Source of the DNA: Streptomyces himalayensis subsp. himalayensis
GTDB taxonomy: Bacteria; Actinomycetota; Actinomycetes; Streptomycetales; Streptomycetaceae
NCBI RefSeq assembly: GCF_013778455.1
Contig: NZ_JACEHE010000001.1
Span: 434,001 to 498,000 of the forward strand
Direction of reading: 5' to 3'
Length of the DNA stretch: 64,000 nt
Part shown: positions 18,260 to 30,544 of the stretch, in pieces
Position numbering within the stretch: position 1 is the stretch's first letter
Layout: each line of letters starts with the position of its first letter
Position numbers and translations under genes: made by a program
Notes under the pieces: generated by a model
What the model was told of the DNA's origin: nothing
What the model saw: only the letters and a program-made list of their open reading frames with translations
Databases searched by the model: none

Positions 18260-18592
18260 ATGATCAAGGCGACAGGCGTGGCCGAAGTGACCGACGCGGA
18301 CTTCGAGTCGGAGGTGATCGGGTCCGGCGTACCGGTCCTGGTCAAGTTCACGGCGGACTGGTGCGGCCCGTGCCGGCAACTCGCGCCGGTGCTGAGTGAC
18401 ATCGCCCGCGAGGAGAGCGACCGGCTGAAGATCGTGCAGCTGGACGTGGACGCGAACCCTCGGACGACGATCGCGTACGGCGTGCTGTCGACGCCGACGC
18501 TCATGCTCTTCCGAGACGGGGAGCCCGTGAAGTCGATGGTGGGCGCGCGCCCGAAGAGGCGGCTTCTGGAGGAGCTGGCCGACGTCCTCTGA
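18260..18592 (+). CDS. trxA: Thioredoxin
   Basis: A 110-residue classical thioredoxin with active site WCGPC (Cys35 and Cys38), the preceding FTAD, and the cis-Pro motif STPTLMLF. It is a cytoplasmic protein disulfide reductase recharged by thioredoxin reductase (not in this window). GGGAGG (about 18247-18252) precedes the ATG. It lies four bases after the merR stop and ends at an intrinsic terminator (18621-18652), forming a compact two-gene redox unit. Streptomyces carry several thioredoxins; this one is likely an inducible paralogue. Confidence 0.93.
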   Translation: MIKATGVAEVTDADFESEVIGSGVPVLVKFTADWCGPCRQLAPVLSDIAREESDRLKIVQLDVDANPRTTIAYGVLSTPTLMLFRDGEPVKSMVGARPKRRLLEELADVL

Positions 18593-18620
18593 GCCCGGAC
18601 GGCCCATGGCCGAACGACAC

Positions 18621-18652
18621 AAATGCCCCGGCGCAATTGCGTCGGGGCATTT
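18621..18652 (+). terminator. Intrinsic terminator of the merR-trxA unit
   Basis: AAATGCCCCGGCGCAA pairs with TTGCGTCGGGGCATTT (one G:T), with no separate loop beyond the central bases. It is followed by the T-rich TCTTTACG. Confidence 0.88.
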
Positions 18653-18740
18653 CTTTACGTATATTCAATCCTTCGTGACTTCACGGAAGTTGAGTCACGG
18701 AGAAGTTCACTGAGGGCAGTATATCCGGGCGGGAGCGGAA

Positions 18741-21023
18741 TTGTCAAACGCGCGATTTACAGACGAGGAATTGCAGCGCGAGCAGGAATTCATCGACGGC
18801 CTCTATGCGCGCGTGGACGCGCTGCGCGGCGGCACCGAGGCCGAACTGGCGGGCGCTCTGGCCCCGGTCGGCAACGGCCTGCAGGCGCGGCTCGAACGGG
18901 ATGTGCTGGTCGCCGAACGCTCCGGTCTGCTCGCCGCGCTCAACGCGGTGGACGGTTCGCTCTGTTTCGGCCGCATCGATCTCACCGAGGGAACGAGCCA
19001 CCACATCGGACGTGTCGGAATCCGCGAGGACAATGCCGAGCGCACCCCGGTTCTGATTGACTGGCGCGCCCCGGTCGCCCGGCCCTTTTATCTCGCCACC
19101 GGCCATACGCCGATGGGCCTGCGCCGCCGCCGGCACATCACCACGAAGGGCCGGACGGTCACCGAACTGCACGACGAGATCCTCGACCTCGACGACCAGG
19201 AGCGCACCGGCCACGAGGACCCGACCGGTGACGCGGTGCTCCTCGCCGCCCTGAACTCGGCGCGCACCGGCCGTATGGGCGACATCGTGCAGACCATCCA
19301 GGCCGAACAGGACCGCATCATCCGCGCCCCGCACCGCGGCGTCCTCGTCGTCGAGGGCGGCCCCGGCACCGGCAAGACGGCGGTGGCGCTGCACAGGGCC
19401 GCGTATCTCCTCTACGAGCACCGCGAACTGCTCGCCAAGCGCGCCGTGCTGATCGTGGGCCCCAACCCCGCGTTCCTCGGCTACATCGGCGAGGTCCTGC
19501 CGTCGCTCGGCGAGACGGGCGTGCTGCTCGCGACGATGGGCGAGCTGTATCCCGGCGTACGGGCCACCGGCACCGACACCCCGAAGGCGGCCGCGGTCAA
19601 GGGCCGCGCGGAGATGGTGGACGTCCTGGCCGCCGTCGTACGGGACCGGCAGGCACTGCCCGACCCGGTGCGCGCCATCGAGCACGACCGTGACGTCCTG
19701 CTGCTCGACGACGGCCTGGTACGGGTGGCCCACGACCGCACCCGCGAGACCGGACTGCCGCACAACGTGGCCCGCGAGCACTTCGAGGGCCACATCCTCA
19801 ACACGCTCACCGACATGGTCGCCGAGCGCATCGGCACCGACCCGTACGACGGCTCGAACCTGCTCGACGCGAGCGACATCACCCAGATCCGCGACGAGCT
19901 CGCCGAGAACCCCGAGGTGTGGGCGGCCATCGACGAGCTGTGGCCGCGGCTGACCCCGCAGCAGCTCGTCGCCGACTTCCTGGCCGACCCCACGCATCTG
20001 TCGGACGAGGACGCGGCGGTGATCCGACGGCGTTCCACGCGCGCGTGGACCCCCGCAGACGTGCCCCTCCTCGACGAGGCCGCCGAACTCCTCGGCGAGG
20101 ACGACCGGGTGGCGAAGGCCGCGGCGGATCGGGAGCGGCGCGAGCAGATCGCCTTCGCGCAGGGCGTCCTGGACGTCTCGTACGCCTCGCGGACGTACGA
20201 GTTCGAGGACAAGGAGGACAGTGACCCCGACGCCTCGGAGGTGCTGTCGGCGCACGACATCATCGACGCCGAACGGATGGCCGAGCGGCACGAGGAGGCC
20301 GACCACCGCAGCGCCGCCGAGCGGGCCGCCGCCGACCGCACCTGGGCGTTCGGCCACATCATCGTGGACGAGGCGCAGGAGCTGTCGCCCATGGCGTGGC
20401 GGCTGCTGATGCGCCGCTGCCCGACGCGCTCGATGACGCTGGTCGGCGACCCTGCCCAGACGGCGGAGGAGGCCGGCGTCGGCTCGTGGGAGAAGATCCT
20501 CGAGCCCTACGTCGAGGACCGCTGGGAGCACAACCGGCTCGGCGTGAACTACCGCACGCCTTCGGAGATCATGGACATGGCCGCCGCCGTGCTCCGGGCC
20601 GAGCACCCCGGCTTCGAACCGCCGAGCTCGGTGCGGTCGACGGGCAACCGCCCCTGGGCGCGCGCCGCCACGCGAGCCGATCTGGCAGGCACGGTCGCGA
20701 AGGCGGTCGCCGAGACGACCCCCGCGGAGGGCCGCCTCGCGGTCATCGCGCCCCGCGACCTGCACCGCGAACTCGCCGCACACCTGCCCGGCATCACGGC
20801 CGGAGCCGAACCGGACCTCACCCGGTCGGTGGTGCTGCTCGACCCGCGCCAGTCGAAGGGCCTGGAGTTCGACACGGTCCTGGTCGTCGAGCCGTCGCGC
20901 TACGGCACGAGCGATCTGTACGTGGCGCTGACCAGGGCAACCCAGGCCTTGGGGGTCATTCACAGCACCCCGCTGCCAGAGGGGCTTGAACTCAGCCCGT
21001 CTGGGGGCACCTCCCAGCGTTAG
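18741..21023 (+). CDS. HelD-like superfamily 1 helicase (RNA polymerase-associated type)
   Basis: A 760-residue UvrD/Rep-superfamily ATPase of the actinobacterial HelD class. The N-terminal helical arm (about 1-70) and a domain with VLIDWRAPVARPFY precede Walker A GGPGTGKT (206-213). Walker B is in IIVDEAQELSPMAW, motif III in LVGDPAQTA, motif IV-like LGVNYRTP, and motif VI VALTRAT. HelD proteins remove nucleic acid from stalled RNA polymerase, and the related HelR gives rifamycin tolerance; I cannot tell which applies. The start is TTG at 18741, with GGGAG five bases upstream. The last residues (SPSGGTSQR) and the stop codon are encoded by a dispersed repeat (21001-21036), so the original C-terminus has been replaced. 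Confidence 0.88.
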   Translation: MSNARFTDEELQREQEFIDGLYARVDALRGGTEAELAGALAPVGNGLQARLERDVLVAERSGLLAALNAVDGSLCFGRIDLTEGTSHHIGRVGIREDNAERTPVLIDWRAPVARPFYLATGHTPMGLRRRRHITTKGRTVTELHDEILDLDDQERTGHEDPTGDAVLLAALNSARTGRMGDIVQTIQAEQDRIIRAPHRGVLVVEGGPGTGKTAVALHRAAYLLYEHRELLAKRAVLIVGPNPAFLGYIGEVLPSLGETGVLLATMGELYPGVRATGTDTPKAAAVKGRAEMVDVLAAVVRDRQALPDPVRAIEHDRDVLLLDDGLVRVAHDRTRETGLPHNVAREHFEGHILNTLTDMVAERIGTDPYDGSNLLDASDITQIRDELAENPEVWAAIDELWPRLTPQQLVADFLADPTHLSDEDAAVIRRRSTRAWTPADVPLLDEAAELLGEDDRVAKAAADRERREQIAFAQGVLDVSYASRTYEFEDKEDSDPDASEVLSAHDIIDAERMAERHEEADHRSAAERAAADRTWAFGHIIVDEAQELSPMAWRLLMRRCPTRSMTLVGDPAQTAEEAGVGSWEKILEPYVEDRWEHNRLGVNYRTPSEIMDMAAAVLRAEHPGFEPPSSVRSTGNRPWARAATRADLAGTVAKAVAETTPAEGRLAVIAPRDLHRELAAHLPGITAGAEPDLTRSVVLLDPRQSKGLEFDTVLVVEPSRYGTSDLYVALTRATQALGVIHSTPLPEGLELSPSGGTSQR

Positions 21024-21036
21024 CTGGGGGAGTTTG
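21001..21036 (-). repeat. Dispersed CCCCCAG/CTGGGAGG repeat, copy 3 (supplies the helicase stop codon)
   Basis: Nearly identical to copy 2 (34 of 36 bases). The helicase stop TAG (21021-21023) is in the centre of its hairpin (CCCAGC-GTTA-GCTGGG). Placed between convergent genes, it may also act as a terminator for the helicase and glgB. Confidence 0.9.
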
Positions 21037-21121
21037 AGGACGAGGCCGTCAGGCCGAAAAAGGGTGGGCCGGGGGGCGAAGCCCCCCAGGTACGGGACGG
21101 GTAGGGGCGGAGGGGGCGAAC

Positions 21122-24100
21122 TCAGGCCGGCCGCAGCCACACCGTGGCAAGCGGCGGCAGGGCCAGCCGGATGCTCGCAGGGCGCCCATGGGCCCCCTGC
21201 GGCTCCGGCTTGACCGGATCCGGATTCCGCACATCACTGCCCCCATATCGCGCGGCATCCGTGTTGAGAACCTCATGCCACGCGGGAACGTCGTCGGGAA
21301 CACCCACCCGGTACTCATGGCGCACCACGGGCGAGAAGTTGGAGACGACAAGAAGCGGGGAGCCCTGCGCGTCATGACGCAGGAACGCGAACACGTTGTC
21401 CTCCGCCGCGTTGCCCTCGATCCAGGCGAACCCGGCCGGGTCGGTGTCCCGCTCCCACAGGGCGGGCTCGCGCACGTACACGGTGTTGAGATCGCGCACC
21501 AGGTCCCGTACGCCGCGATGGTCGGGCTCCGCCGCATAGGCCGGGTCGAGCAGCCACCAGTCCGGGCCGCGGCTCTCCGACCACTCGGCGCCCTGCGCGA
21601 ACTCCTGTCCCATGAAAAGGAGTTGCTTGCCGGGGTGGGCCCACATGAAGCCCAGATACGCGCGGTGGTTGGCGCGCTGCTGCCACCAGTCGCCCGGCAT
21701 CTTCGACACCAGCGAGCCCTTGCCGTGGACCACCTCGTCGTGCGAGATCGGCAGCACGTAGTTCTCGCTGTAGGCGTACACCATCGAGAACGTCATCTCG
21801 TTGTGGTGGTACTTGCGGTGCACGGGCTCATGGGACATGTAGCCCAGCGAGTCGTGCATCCAGCCCATGTTCCACTTCAGGCCGAAGCCGAGACCGCCGA
21901 AGCCGCCGGGGCCGATGTGGTGCGTGGCGCGGGTGACGCCGTCCCAGGCCGTGGACTCCTCGGCGATGGTGACGACTCCCGGCACCCGCCGGTACACCGT
22001 CGCGTTCATCTCCTGCAGGAACGCCACCGCGTCCAGGTTCTCCCGGCCGCCGTACTCGTTCGGGGTCCACTGGCCGTACTCGCGCGAGTAGTCGAGGTAG
22101 AGCATCGAGGCGACGGCGTCGACCCGCAGCCCGTCGATGTGGAACTCCTCGCACCAGTACACCGCGTTCGCGACCAGGAAGTTGCGGACCTCGTTGCGGC
22201 CGTAGTCGAACTCCAGCGTGCCCCAGTCGGGGTGCGCGGCCCGCAACGGGTCAGCGTGCTCGTACAGCGGACGCCCGTCGAACTCGGCCAGCGCCCAGTC
22301 GTCGCGCGGGAAGTGCGCCGGCACCCAGTCCATGAGCACGCCGATGCCCGCCCGGTGCAGCGCGTCGACCAGGTACTTGAAGTCGTCGGGGGTGCCCATC
22401 CGGGCCGTCGGGGCGTAGAACCCGGTGACCTGGTAGCCCCAGGAGCCGCCGAAGGGGTGTTCGGCGACGGGCATCAGCTCGACGTGCGTGAAGCCCAGTT
22501 CGTTGACGTACGCCGGGAGTTGCTCGGCCAGCTGGCGGTAGGTGAGCCCCGGCCGCCAGGACGGCAGATGCACCTCGTACACGGAGAACGGCGACTCGTG
22601 CACCGGCCGGGCGCCGCGCTTTGCCATCCACTCGTCGTCCCGCCAGATGTGGTGCGACTCGTCGATCACCGAGGCGTTGGCGGGCGGCACCTCTGTGCGG
22701 CGGGCCACCGGGTCCGCGCGCATCGTCTTCGACCCGTCAGGCCGGGTGATCTCGTACTTGTACAGCTCCCCCTCGCCGAGCGACGGCACGAACAGCTCCC
22801 ATACGCCGGACGAGCCCAGCGAGCGCATCGGGAAACCGGTGCCGTCCCAGTAGTTGAAGTTTCCGACCACCCGGGCACCGCGCGCGTTCGGCGCCCACAC
22901 CGTGAAGCGGGTGCCGGTCACGCCCTGGTGCACCATGGGCTGCGCACCCAGCGCGTTCCACAGCTGCTCGTGCCGGCCCTCACCGATCAGATGCAGATCG
23001 AGCTCGCCGAGCGCGGGCAGGAAGCGGTACGGGTCGTGGGTCTCGGCCTCTGTGCCTTCGTACGCCACGAGCAGCCTGTAGTCCGGAACGTCCCGCAGCG
23101 GCAGAACACCGGAGAAGAAGCCGTCCCCGTCGTCGTGCAGCTCCGCCCGCAGCCCCTTGGCGACGACGGAGACCGACTGCGCGTACGGCCGCAGCGCACG
23201 GAACACGACGCCGGCGCGCACGGGGTGGGCGCCGAGCACCGAGTGGGGGGCGTGGTGCGTGCCGTTCAGCAGCCGCTCCCGGTCGTCGGCCGGCACGGGA
23301 TCGGCAGGCCGCACGCCGGGGCGGCCCGGAGGAGAGTTCCTGTTCCCGGAACCGGCCCCCTTGCCGGACGCGCCGTTCTGGGCAGAGGTCCTGCCGGATT
23401 CGGCGTTTTCCCGGGCCGAGCCGTCCGGGGCAGCGTTGCCTTGTGCCGGGTCGCCGGAGGCGGGTGTCCCGGGGTTCGCCCTGCCCGATACGGCCCTCTC
23501 CTCGGCTGAGTTGCCCGAGGGGGGTGTCGCCCCGGCCGCCGCGCTGGAGGCGCCGGTCACCCGTCCTGCCTGGCCGGAGGAGCCGGCCCCTGAAGCCGCT
23601 TCGTGAGAAGCGGAAGCGGCAACTCCGCGGGCAGCCTCACCGGATGCGGAGTTCCGGTGGGCCGCCATGCCGGTGGCGGTCTCCGGGGCCGCCGTGCCCG
23701 AGGCGGGTGTCGTGTGGGCTGCGCCGCTGGCGGCGGCCGTGGCCCGGGGCGCTGCGCCGGTGGCTGTCTCCCGGGCTGCAGCCTCGCCGGATGCGGGGTT
23801 CCCTGGGGCTGCTGCCTTGCCCGAGGCGGGTGTCGTGCGGGCTGCGCCGCTGGCGGCGGCCGTGGCCCGGCCTGCCGCTCCAGGAACTGCTGTTTCCCGG
23901 GGCGCTTCGCCGGATGAGGGGTTCCCGGCGCCGGCCGCGCCTGTGGGGGTCTTCTCCTGGGCCGCCTTGCGCGAGGCGGATGTTGCCCGAATCGCCCCGG
24001 CGGAGGCGGTTGTCCCGCGGCCCGCTTCGCCCGAGGCGGCCGTCCCTGGGGCCACTGCCCCGGAGGCGGCCGTCCCCAGGGCCGCCGCGTCGGAAGCGGC

Positions 24101-24679
24101 CGCGGCGGGGGCTGTCGCCCCGGATGCGGCTGTCGCTCGGGCCGCCGAACCAGTGGCGGCTGACTCCCGGGCCGCCTCGCTGAGAGCGGTCTCGGGACGT
24201 TGCTGTTCCTTGAGTTCCTTGCCTGACGCGGCCTTCCCAGTCACTGTCTTCTCCGAAGCCGCCTTGCCCGTAACAGCCTTGCTCGTCACTGCCTTGCCTG
24301 TCACTGCCTTGCCCGTTGCCGTCTCGCTCTTACCGTCCTTCTTCGTTGCCGCCGCTCCCGGCACCGCCCTCTTCGAGGCCCCCTCGCCCGGACCCGCCTT
24401 ACCCCGGCTTGCCGCTTCCGGCTCTGCCTGACGCGGCTGCGCCTTGGTCTCCCTCGCCGAAGAGCTCTTGCCGGACGTGCTCTTCTGCGACGTGCTCTTC
24501 TGCGACGGGCTCTTCGAGGAGCGGTCGGCCGGCTTCGCCGAAGTCTTCTTCGTCTCCTTCGCGGCGGCACCGGAACCGGCGCCCGCGGCCTCGGAGATCG
24601 GTTCCGCTGAGCGCGGCGCGGGCGGCACAGGCGGCGCGTCGGACTCGTCGGACGGCTTGCGGGACGGTGGGCGGGTCAC
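21122..24679 (-). CDS. glgB: 1,4-alpha-glucan branching enzyme GlgB with a very long repetitive N-terminal extension
   Basis: A GH13 branching enzyme forming alpha-1,6 branches; in this operon it acts on linear glucan made by GlgE. The last ~730 residues are a normal GlgB: N-terminal beta domain (LGAHPV…), second domain ([25 protein letters not shown]), and a barrel with catalytic Asp854 ([10 protein letters not shown]), Glu907 (TIAEES) and Asp981 (ISHDE). The first ~450 residues are low complexity, first Lys/Ser/Thr-rich (SQKST, GKAVT units) then Ala/Gly/Ser/Thr-rich repeats, about 400 residues more than S. coelicolor GlgB carries. I chose GTG at 24677-24679 because GAGGAGG stands just upstream. 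GTG 24778, overlapping mak by 23 bases, is the alternative and adds 33 residues. Confidence 0.9.
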   Translation of the reverse strand: MTRPPSRKPSDESDAPPVPPAPRSAEPISEAAGAGSGAAAKETKKTSAKPADRSSKSPSQKSTSQKSTSGKSSSARETKAQPRQAEPEAASRGKAGPGEGASKRAVPGAAATKKDGKSETATGKAVTGKAVTSKAVTGKAASEKTVTGKAASGKELKEQQRPETALSEAARESAATGSAARATAASGATAPAAAASDAAALGTAASGAVAPGTAASGEAGRGTTASAGAIRATSASRKAAQEKTPTGAAGAGNPSSGEAPRETAVPGAAGRATAAASGAARTTPASGKAAAPGNPASGEAAARETATGAAPRATAAASGAAHTTPASGTAAPETATGMAAHRNSASGEAARGVAASASHEAASGAGSSGQAGRVTGASSAAAGATPPSGNSAEERAVSGRANPGTPASGDPAQGNAAPDGSARENAESGRTSAQNGASGKGAGSGNRNSPPGRPGVRPADPVPADDRERLLNGTHHAPHSVLGAHPVRAGVVFRALRPYAQSVSVVAKGLRAELHDDGDGFFSGVLPLRDVPDYRLLVAYEGTEAETHDPYRFLPALGELDLHLIGEGRHEQLWNALGAQPMVHQGVTGTRFTVWAPNARGARVVGNFNYWDGTGFPMRSLGSSGVWELFVPSLGEGELYKYEITRPDGSKTMRADPVARRTEVPPANASVIDESHHIWRDDEWMAKRGARPVHESPFSVYEVHLPSWRPGLTYRQLAEQLPAYVNELGFTHVELMPVAEHPFGGSWGYQVTGFYAPTARMGTPDDFKYLVDALHRAGIGVLMDWVPAHFPRDDWALAEFDGRPLYEHADPLRAAHPDWGTLEFDYGRNEVRNFLVANAVYWCEEFHIDGLRVDAVASMLYLDYSREYGQWTPNEYGGRENLDAVAFLQEMNATVYRRVPGVVTIAEESTAWDGVTRATHHIGPGGFGGLGFGLKWNMGWMHDSLGYMSHEPVHRKYHHNEMTFSMVYAYSENYVLPISHDEVVHGKGSLVSKMPGDWWQQRANHRAYLGFMWAHPGKQLLFMGQEFAQGAEWSESRGPDWWLLDPAYAAEPDHRGVRDLVRDLNTVYVREPALWERDTDPAGFAWIEGNAAEDNVFAFLRHDAQGSPLLVVSNFSPVVRHEYRVGVPDDVPAWHEVLNTDAARYGGSDVRNPDPVKPEPQGAHGRPASIRLALPPLATVWLRPA
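23698..23870 (-). repeat. 50-bp direct repeat within the glgB N-terminal region
   Basis: The 50 bases at 23698-23747 recur at 23821-23870 with one mismatch, spaced 123 bases (41 codons). The copies encode similar segments ([17 protein letters not shown] and [17 protein letters not shown]). This shows expansion of the disordered region by in-frame duplication. Confidence 0.88.
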
Positions 24680-24755
24680 GGGGGAGGCCTCCTCGGAAGG
24701 CATCGGGTCGGTCGCGGGCGATCGTGGACGATCGGGGCCGTCGGTGAGTGGGGGG

Positions 24756-26213
24756 TCAGAGGCCGGAGCCGGGGTCACGGGCTGGGTCGGGGGCGGCGAG
24801 CCGGCGGACCGCGGCCAGCGGAACCGGCAGCCAGTCGGGGCGGTGCCGCGCCTCGTAGAGGACCTCGTACACCGCCTTGTCCGTCTCGTAGGCGCGCAGT
24901 ATCACGGGCTCGGTACGCGGGTCGCTGCCCGACGCCTCCGCGTACCCCCTGCAGTACGCGGCCCGGCAGGTGTCGGCCCAGTCGGGCGCCCACGGCTGGT
25001 GGGAACGAGCGGCGTAGTCGAAGGAGCGGAGCATGCCGGCGACGTCCCGCACCGTCGGCTGCGGCATCCGCCGCTCGCCGAGCGGACGTGCCGGCTCGCC
25101 CTCGAAGTCGATGATCGACCAGCCGCCGGAGGGCGCGCGCAGACACTGCCCCAGGTGCAGATCGCCGTGGACGCGCTGGGCGGTCCAGGTCCGGCCCTCG
25201 GCGCCCAGCTGCGCCAGCGCGTCGAAGGCGGAGCGCAGCCCGGGGGCGTACGGGCGCAGGGCGGGCACCGCCTGGGCCGCCGCTTCGAGGCGCTCGGTCA
25301 TCCCCTTGGCGATCTGTTCCACCTGGGTGTGGCCGAGCGTCGCGGTGGGCAGCGCGCGGCTGAGCGCGAGGTGCACCTCGGCGGTCGCACGGCCGAGCGC
25401 CCGCGCCTCGCCGCTGAAGTCCGCGCCTTCGGCGAGCATGCGCAGAGCCAGCTCCCAGCCGTCCGCGGACCCCTTGAGGTAGGGCTGCAGCACGCCGAGT
25501 ACGAGCGGTTCGGCCGCCGCGCCGGGCTGGTGCGACTCGAACCAGGCGACCGGCGCGGGTACCCGCCCGCAGCCCTGCCGGGCCAGGGCCCGCGGCAGCT
25601 CCAGGTCCGGGTTCACCCCCGGCACCACGCGACGGAAAAGTTTCAGGATGAACGTATCTCCGTATACCAGTGAGGTGTTGGACTGCTCCGCGCCCAGCGC
25701 ACGCGGTACCAGGCCGAACGGGATGTCCACGCGTGTGTCGCGCCCGAACCGCAGCTCCCCGAGCCGCCCCGGCAGCCGCAGCCGCTCGAGCAGCAGCTCG
25801 GCGATGCCCGGATCGTGCAGGCCCTCGTACACGGTCTGCCCGGCCAGCGGACCGTGCGTCACGTGCCCGATCAGCGCGGGTGCGAGATGCGGCGGCAGCG
25901 CCTTCCGGACGCCGATCAGCAGCTGGTAGCAGTCGTCGGCATGCGGCGCGCTGCTGTGTCCCGGTGTGCCGGCGATGTGTATGGGCTGATGGTGCTGCTC
26001 CGCCTGGACGAGGAGGTGGATGACACCGGGGGATGCCAGTGGCGGCTCCAGCAGCTCGGTCGCGGAGACCAGGGCGAAGCCGGTGACCGGCCTCCCTTTG
26101 CCGGCGAACCAGCGCTGCCGCGGCAGCCACTCCCGCAACAGGGGATCGAGGGACGCGAGCAGGTCGGGAGGCGCGATGGAGGTCGTACCCCTGCGGGTGG
26201 CGGCTTCCGACAT
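24756..26213 (-). CDS. mak: Maltokinase (trehalose-maltose GlgE pathway)
   Basis: A 485-residue maltokinase (Pep2 type) phosphorylating maltose with ATP to give alpha-maltose 1-phosphate, the GlgE substrate. The fold is aminoglycoside-phosphotransferase-like: an N-terminal cap with [12 protein letters not shown], then catalytic Asp351 in VHGDLHLGQ and metal-binding Asp369 in IIDFEGEP. The start is the ATG at 26211-26213 (MSEAATRRG). It is separate from treS here, whereas some actinobacteria fuse the two. The order treS-mak-glgB is the standard GlgE-pathway arrangement. A 213-base gap separates it from treS, so it may have a promoter of its own. Confidence 0.93.
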   Translation of the reverse strand: MSEAATRRGTTSIAPPDLLASLDPLLREWLPRQRWFAGKGRPVTGFALVSATELLEPPLASPGVIHLLVQAEQHHQPIHIAGTPGHSSAPHADDCYQLLIGVRKALPPHLAPALIGHVTHGPLAGQTVYEGLHDPGIAELLLERLRLPGRLGELRFGRDTRVDIPFGLVPRALGAEQSNTSLVYGDTFILKLFRRVVPGVNPDLELPRALARQGCGRVPAPVAWFESHQPGAAAEPLVLGVLQPYLKGSADGWELALRMLAEGADFSGEARALGRATAEVHLALSRALPTATLGHTQVEQIAKGMTERLEAAAQAVPALRPYAPGLRSAFDALAQLGAEGRTWTAQRVHGDLHLGQCLRAPSGGWSIIDFEGEPARPLGERRMPQPTVRDVAGMLRSFDYAARSHQPWAPDWADTCRAAYCRGYAEASGSDPRTEPVILRAYETDKAVYEVLYEARHRPDWLPVPLAAVRRLAAPDPARDPGSGL

Positions 26214-26426
26214 GGCGTCGCGTCCTTTCCCCGGGCACCCACAGAAATGCGCGTCAAGTGTCCCGGAATGCGTCACATGCTGTGCGGCTGTACGGGACGT
26301 GTCGGGTGAGGATGGTCCGTACGGACTCGACCGGAGCAACCGACCAGACCGGTGCGACACCGTACGGATTCGGTGATGGTCACAGTTCCCAGGGCGGGAC
26401 GGTGGAAACCGCCCCGCCGCCCGGAA

Positions 26427-28126
<1,700 letters not shown>

Positions 28127-28130
<4 letters not shown>

Positions 28131-30121
28131 GTTGTGGGTGACCCTCCGATCGGTGAGGACGGTCGCAGGACGGTGAAGACGTGCGCGGGCGCTCGACCCG
28201 GCTCCAGGCGCACGTAGTTCGCCCTGCCCCAGTGGTAGGTCGTTCCGGTGAGCTCGTCGCGTACCGGAACGGTGTCGTGCCAGTCCAGCCCTAGGAGCGG
28301 CATGTCCAACGAGACCGTCGCCTCCTGGGTGTGGTGCGGGTCCAGGTTGGCGACCACCAGAATCGTGTTCGAACCACTGCGCTTTGAGTACGCGATGACC
28401 GCGTCCTGGTCCGCGTGGTGAAAGTGCAGGTCACGCAGCTGCTGGAGCGCCGGATTGAGGCGACGGATCCGGTTGAGCGTGGTGATCAGGGGCGCGATGC
28501 TGTTCCCCGTGCGCTCCGCGGTCTTCCAGGCGCGCGGGCGAAGCTCGTACTTCTCGGAGTTCAGATACTCCTCGCTGCCCTCGCGCACCGGGATGTTCTC
28601 GCACAGCTCGTAGCCGCTGTAGACGCCCCAGGTCGGCGAGAGCGTCGCGGCCAGCACGGCTCGCACCTCGAAGGCGGGCCGGCCGCCCCTCTGGAGGTAC
28701 GCGTGCAGGATGTCGGGTGTGTTCACGAAGAAGTTGGGCCGCATATAAGAGGCGGCGTCCCCTGACAGCTCGGTGAGGTACTCGGTGAGCTCCTCCTTGC
28801 TGTTGCGCCAAGTGAAGTACGTGTACGACTGCTGGAAGCCGATCGCCGCGAGCGTGTGCATCATCGCGGGCCGGGTGAACGCCTCGGCCAGGAAGATCAC
28901 ATCCGGGTCGGTCCGGTTGATCTCCGCGATGACCTCCTCCCAGAACACCACCGGCTTGGTGTGCGGATTGTCCACGCGGAAGATCCGCACCCCGTGGTCC
29001 ATCCAGTGCCGCAGCACCCGCAGGGTCTCCGCGACCAGCCCCTTCATGTCCCTGTCGAAGGCGATCGGGTAGATGTCCTGGTACTTCTTCGGCGGGTTCT
29101 CGGCGTACGCGATGGTGCCGTCTGAACGGTGGTGGAACCACTCGGGGTGCTTCTGGACCCACGGGTGGTCGGGGGAGCACTGCAGCGCGAAGTCGAGAGC
29201 GATCTCGAGCCGCAGTTCCTTGGCCGTACGCACGAAGGCGTCGAAGTCCTCGATGGTGCCGAGGTCCGGGTGGATAGCGTCGTGCCCGCCGTCGGGGGAG
29301 CCGATCGCCCAGGGCACGCCGACGTCGTGCCGACCCGCCGAGAGGGTGTTGTTGGGTCCCTTGCGGAACGTTGTGCCGATCGGGTGGATGGGCGGCAGGT
29401 ACACCACGTCGAAGCCCATCGCCGCGATCGCCGGCAGCCGCTCTGCCGCGGTCCTGAAGGTGCCGCTGACCGGCGGCTTCCCTTCCTCGACGACCGCGCC
29501 CTCAGAGCGCGGGAAGAACTCGTACCAGGAGCCGAACAGCGCCCTCTGCCGCTCCACCTGCAGGGGTAGGGGCTGCGAAGACGTCACCAGCTCGCGCAGG
29601 GGGTACTGGGCGAGCACCGCGTCCAGGTCGGGTGTCAGTGCCGCGGCCAGCCGGGATGCGGCCGGGCGTCCGGTGTCGCGCAGCGCGTCCACTGCGGCCA
29701 GCACGGCCTCACGGCCGCCATCGGCCTTGGGCACTCCCTTGGCCGCCCGCTCGTACAGCTGGGCGCCCTCCTCGAGCACCAGCTCCGTGTCCTGGCCCGC
29801 CGGGATCTTGATCCGTGCGTGGTGGCGCCAGGTGCTGATCGGATCGCTCCAGGCCTCCACCGCATACGTCCAGCGGCCCTCGCTGTCCGGCCTGACCGTC
29901 GCGCCCCAGCGGTCGGTGCCCGGGGCCAGCTCGCGCATCGGAGTCCACGGTGCGCTCCGGCCCTCCGGATCGCGCAGCACGACATTGGCGGCCACCGCGT
30001 CATGGCCCTCGCGGAAGACGGTCGCGGTGATCTGGAACTCCTCGCCCGTCACCGCCTTCGCGGGCCTGCGACCGCAGTCGACGAGGGGGCGGACATCCAG
30101 GACGGGGATGCGGCCGATCAT
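28127..30121 (-). CDS. glgE: Alpha-1,4-glucan:maltose-1-phosphate maltosyltransferase GlgE
   Basis: A 664-residue GH13 subfamily 3 enzyme adding maltosyl units from maltose 1-phosphate to the non-reducing end of alpha-glucan. Catalytic Asp384 ([10 protein letters not shown]), Glu413 (FLAEAFT) and Asp470 (FVNTPD) all lie ten positions before the Asp394/Glu423/Asp480 known in S. coelicolor GlgE. That confirms alignment and the ATG at 30119-30121; a longer frame to 30214 lacks support. An AGGTGA-like Shine-Dalgarno precedes it. It is first of the treS-mak-glgB run. Streptomyces often keep a second glgE locus; only one copy is in this window. Confidence 0.95.
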
Positions 30122-30442
30122 GGGATCACCTGGGGGGTCTGTATGGAGGGTTTTGGGCGATATGCCCTTTGCCCTTTGTATCTGTGGTGTCGACGACTGG
30201 CGCGTTGCGGGCATGTCCGCTCCTGTCCGCGTTCACTCATTCGGAGGGGCGCCGATGGCGCCACCGCTGTTCTGGTGTCAGGAGGGGGGTGGGCCGATAC
30301 GAGGGTGTGAAGCAGGTCTAACACGGGGGACGGACGGCGAGGTGTCCGAGAGGTTTCTGTGCGTACCGGATGAGCCTTTCCCTCGTCCTCGGGTGGGCAA
30401 TCCGGTGGAGTGTTAACTACTGGCGCGTAGGTGCGCACACAA

Positions 30443-30473
30443 CACCGGCCCCGCCGCGGAGACGGGGCCGGTG
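30443..30473 (-). terminator. Terminator downstream of the subtilase gene
   Basis: CACCGGCCCCG (30443-30453) pairs perfectly with CGGGGCCGGTG (30463-30473) across a 9-base loop, about 70 bases beyond the subtilase stop. Confidence 0.7.
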
Positions 30474-30503
30474 CCATGAACGCGCCTTTCTCGAGGGCTT
30501 TTC

Positions 30504-30541
30504 CTCCCCCAGTGCCTGGAGGGCCTGAGAGGTACCCCCAG
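30504..30541 (+). repeat. Dispersed CCCCCAG/CTGGGAGG repeat, copy 4 (intergenic)
   Basis: CTCCCCCAG, a variable middle (TGCCTGGAGGGC), CTGAGAGG, then TACCCCCAG. It ends 3 bases before the subtilase stop codon. Confidence 0.8.
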
Positions 30542-30544
30542 CTG

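Larger units (their letters stand above)
30122..30544. other. Intergenic region between glgE and the subtilase
   Basis: 423 bases without a credible gene. It should contain the glgE promoter (minus strand), but I see no convincing -10/-35 pair; GTTAAC (about 30413-30418) is the most AT-rich point. On the other side are the subtilase terminator hairpin (30443-30473) and repeat copy 4 (30504-30541). Confidence 0.5.

Noticed and set aside
18653..18740. Rifamycin-associated element that would mark the helicase as HelR
   Set aside because: I searched the leader for the inverted-repeat signature and found only CGTGACT…AGTCACG (18674-18699), which does not match. I therefore kept the neutral HelD-like call.
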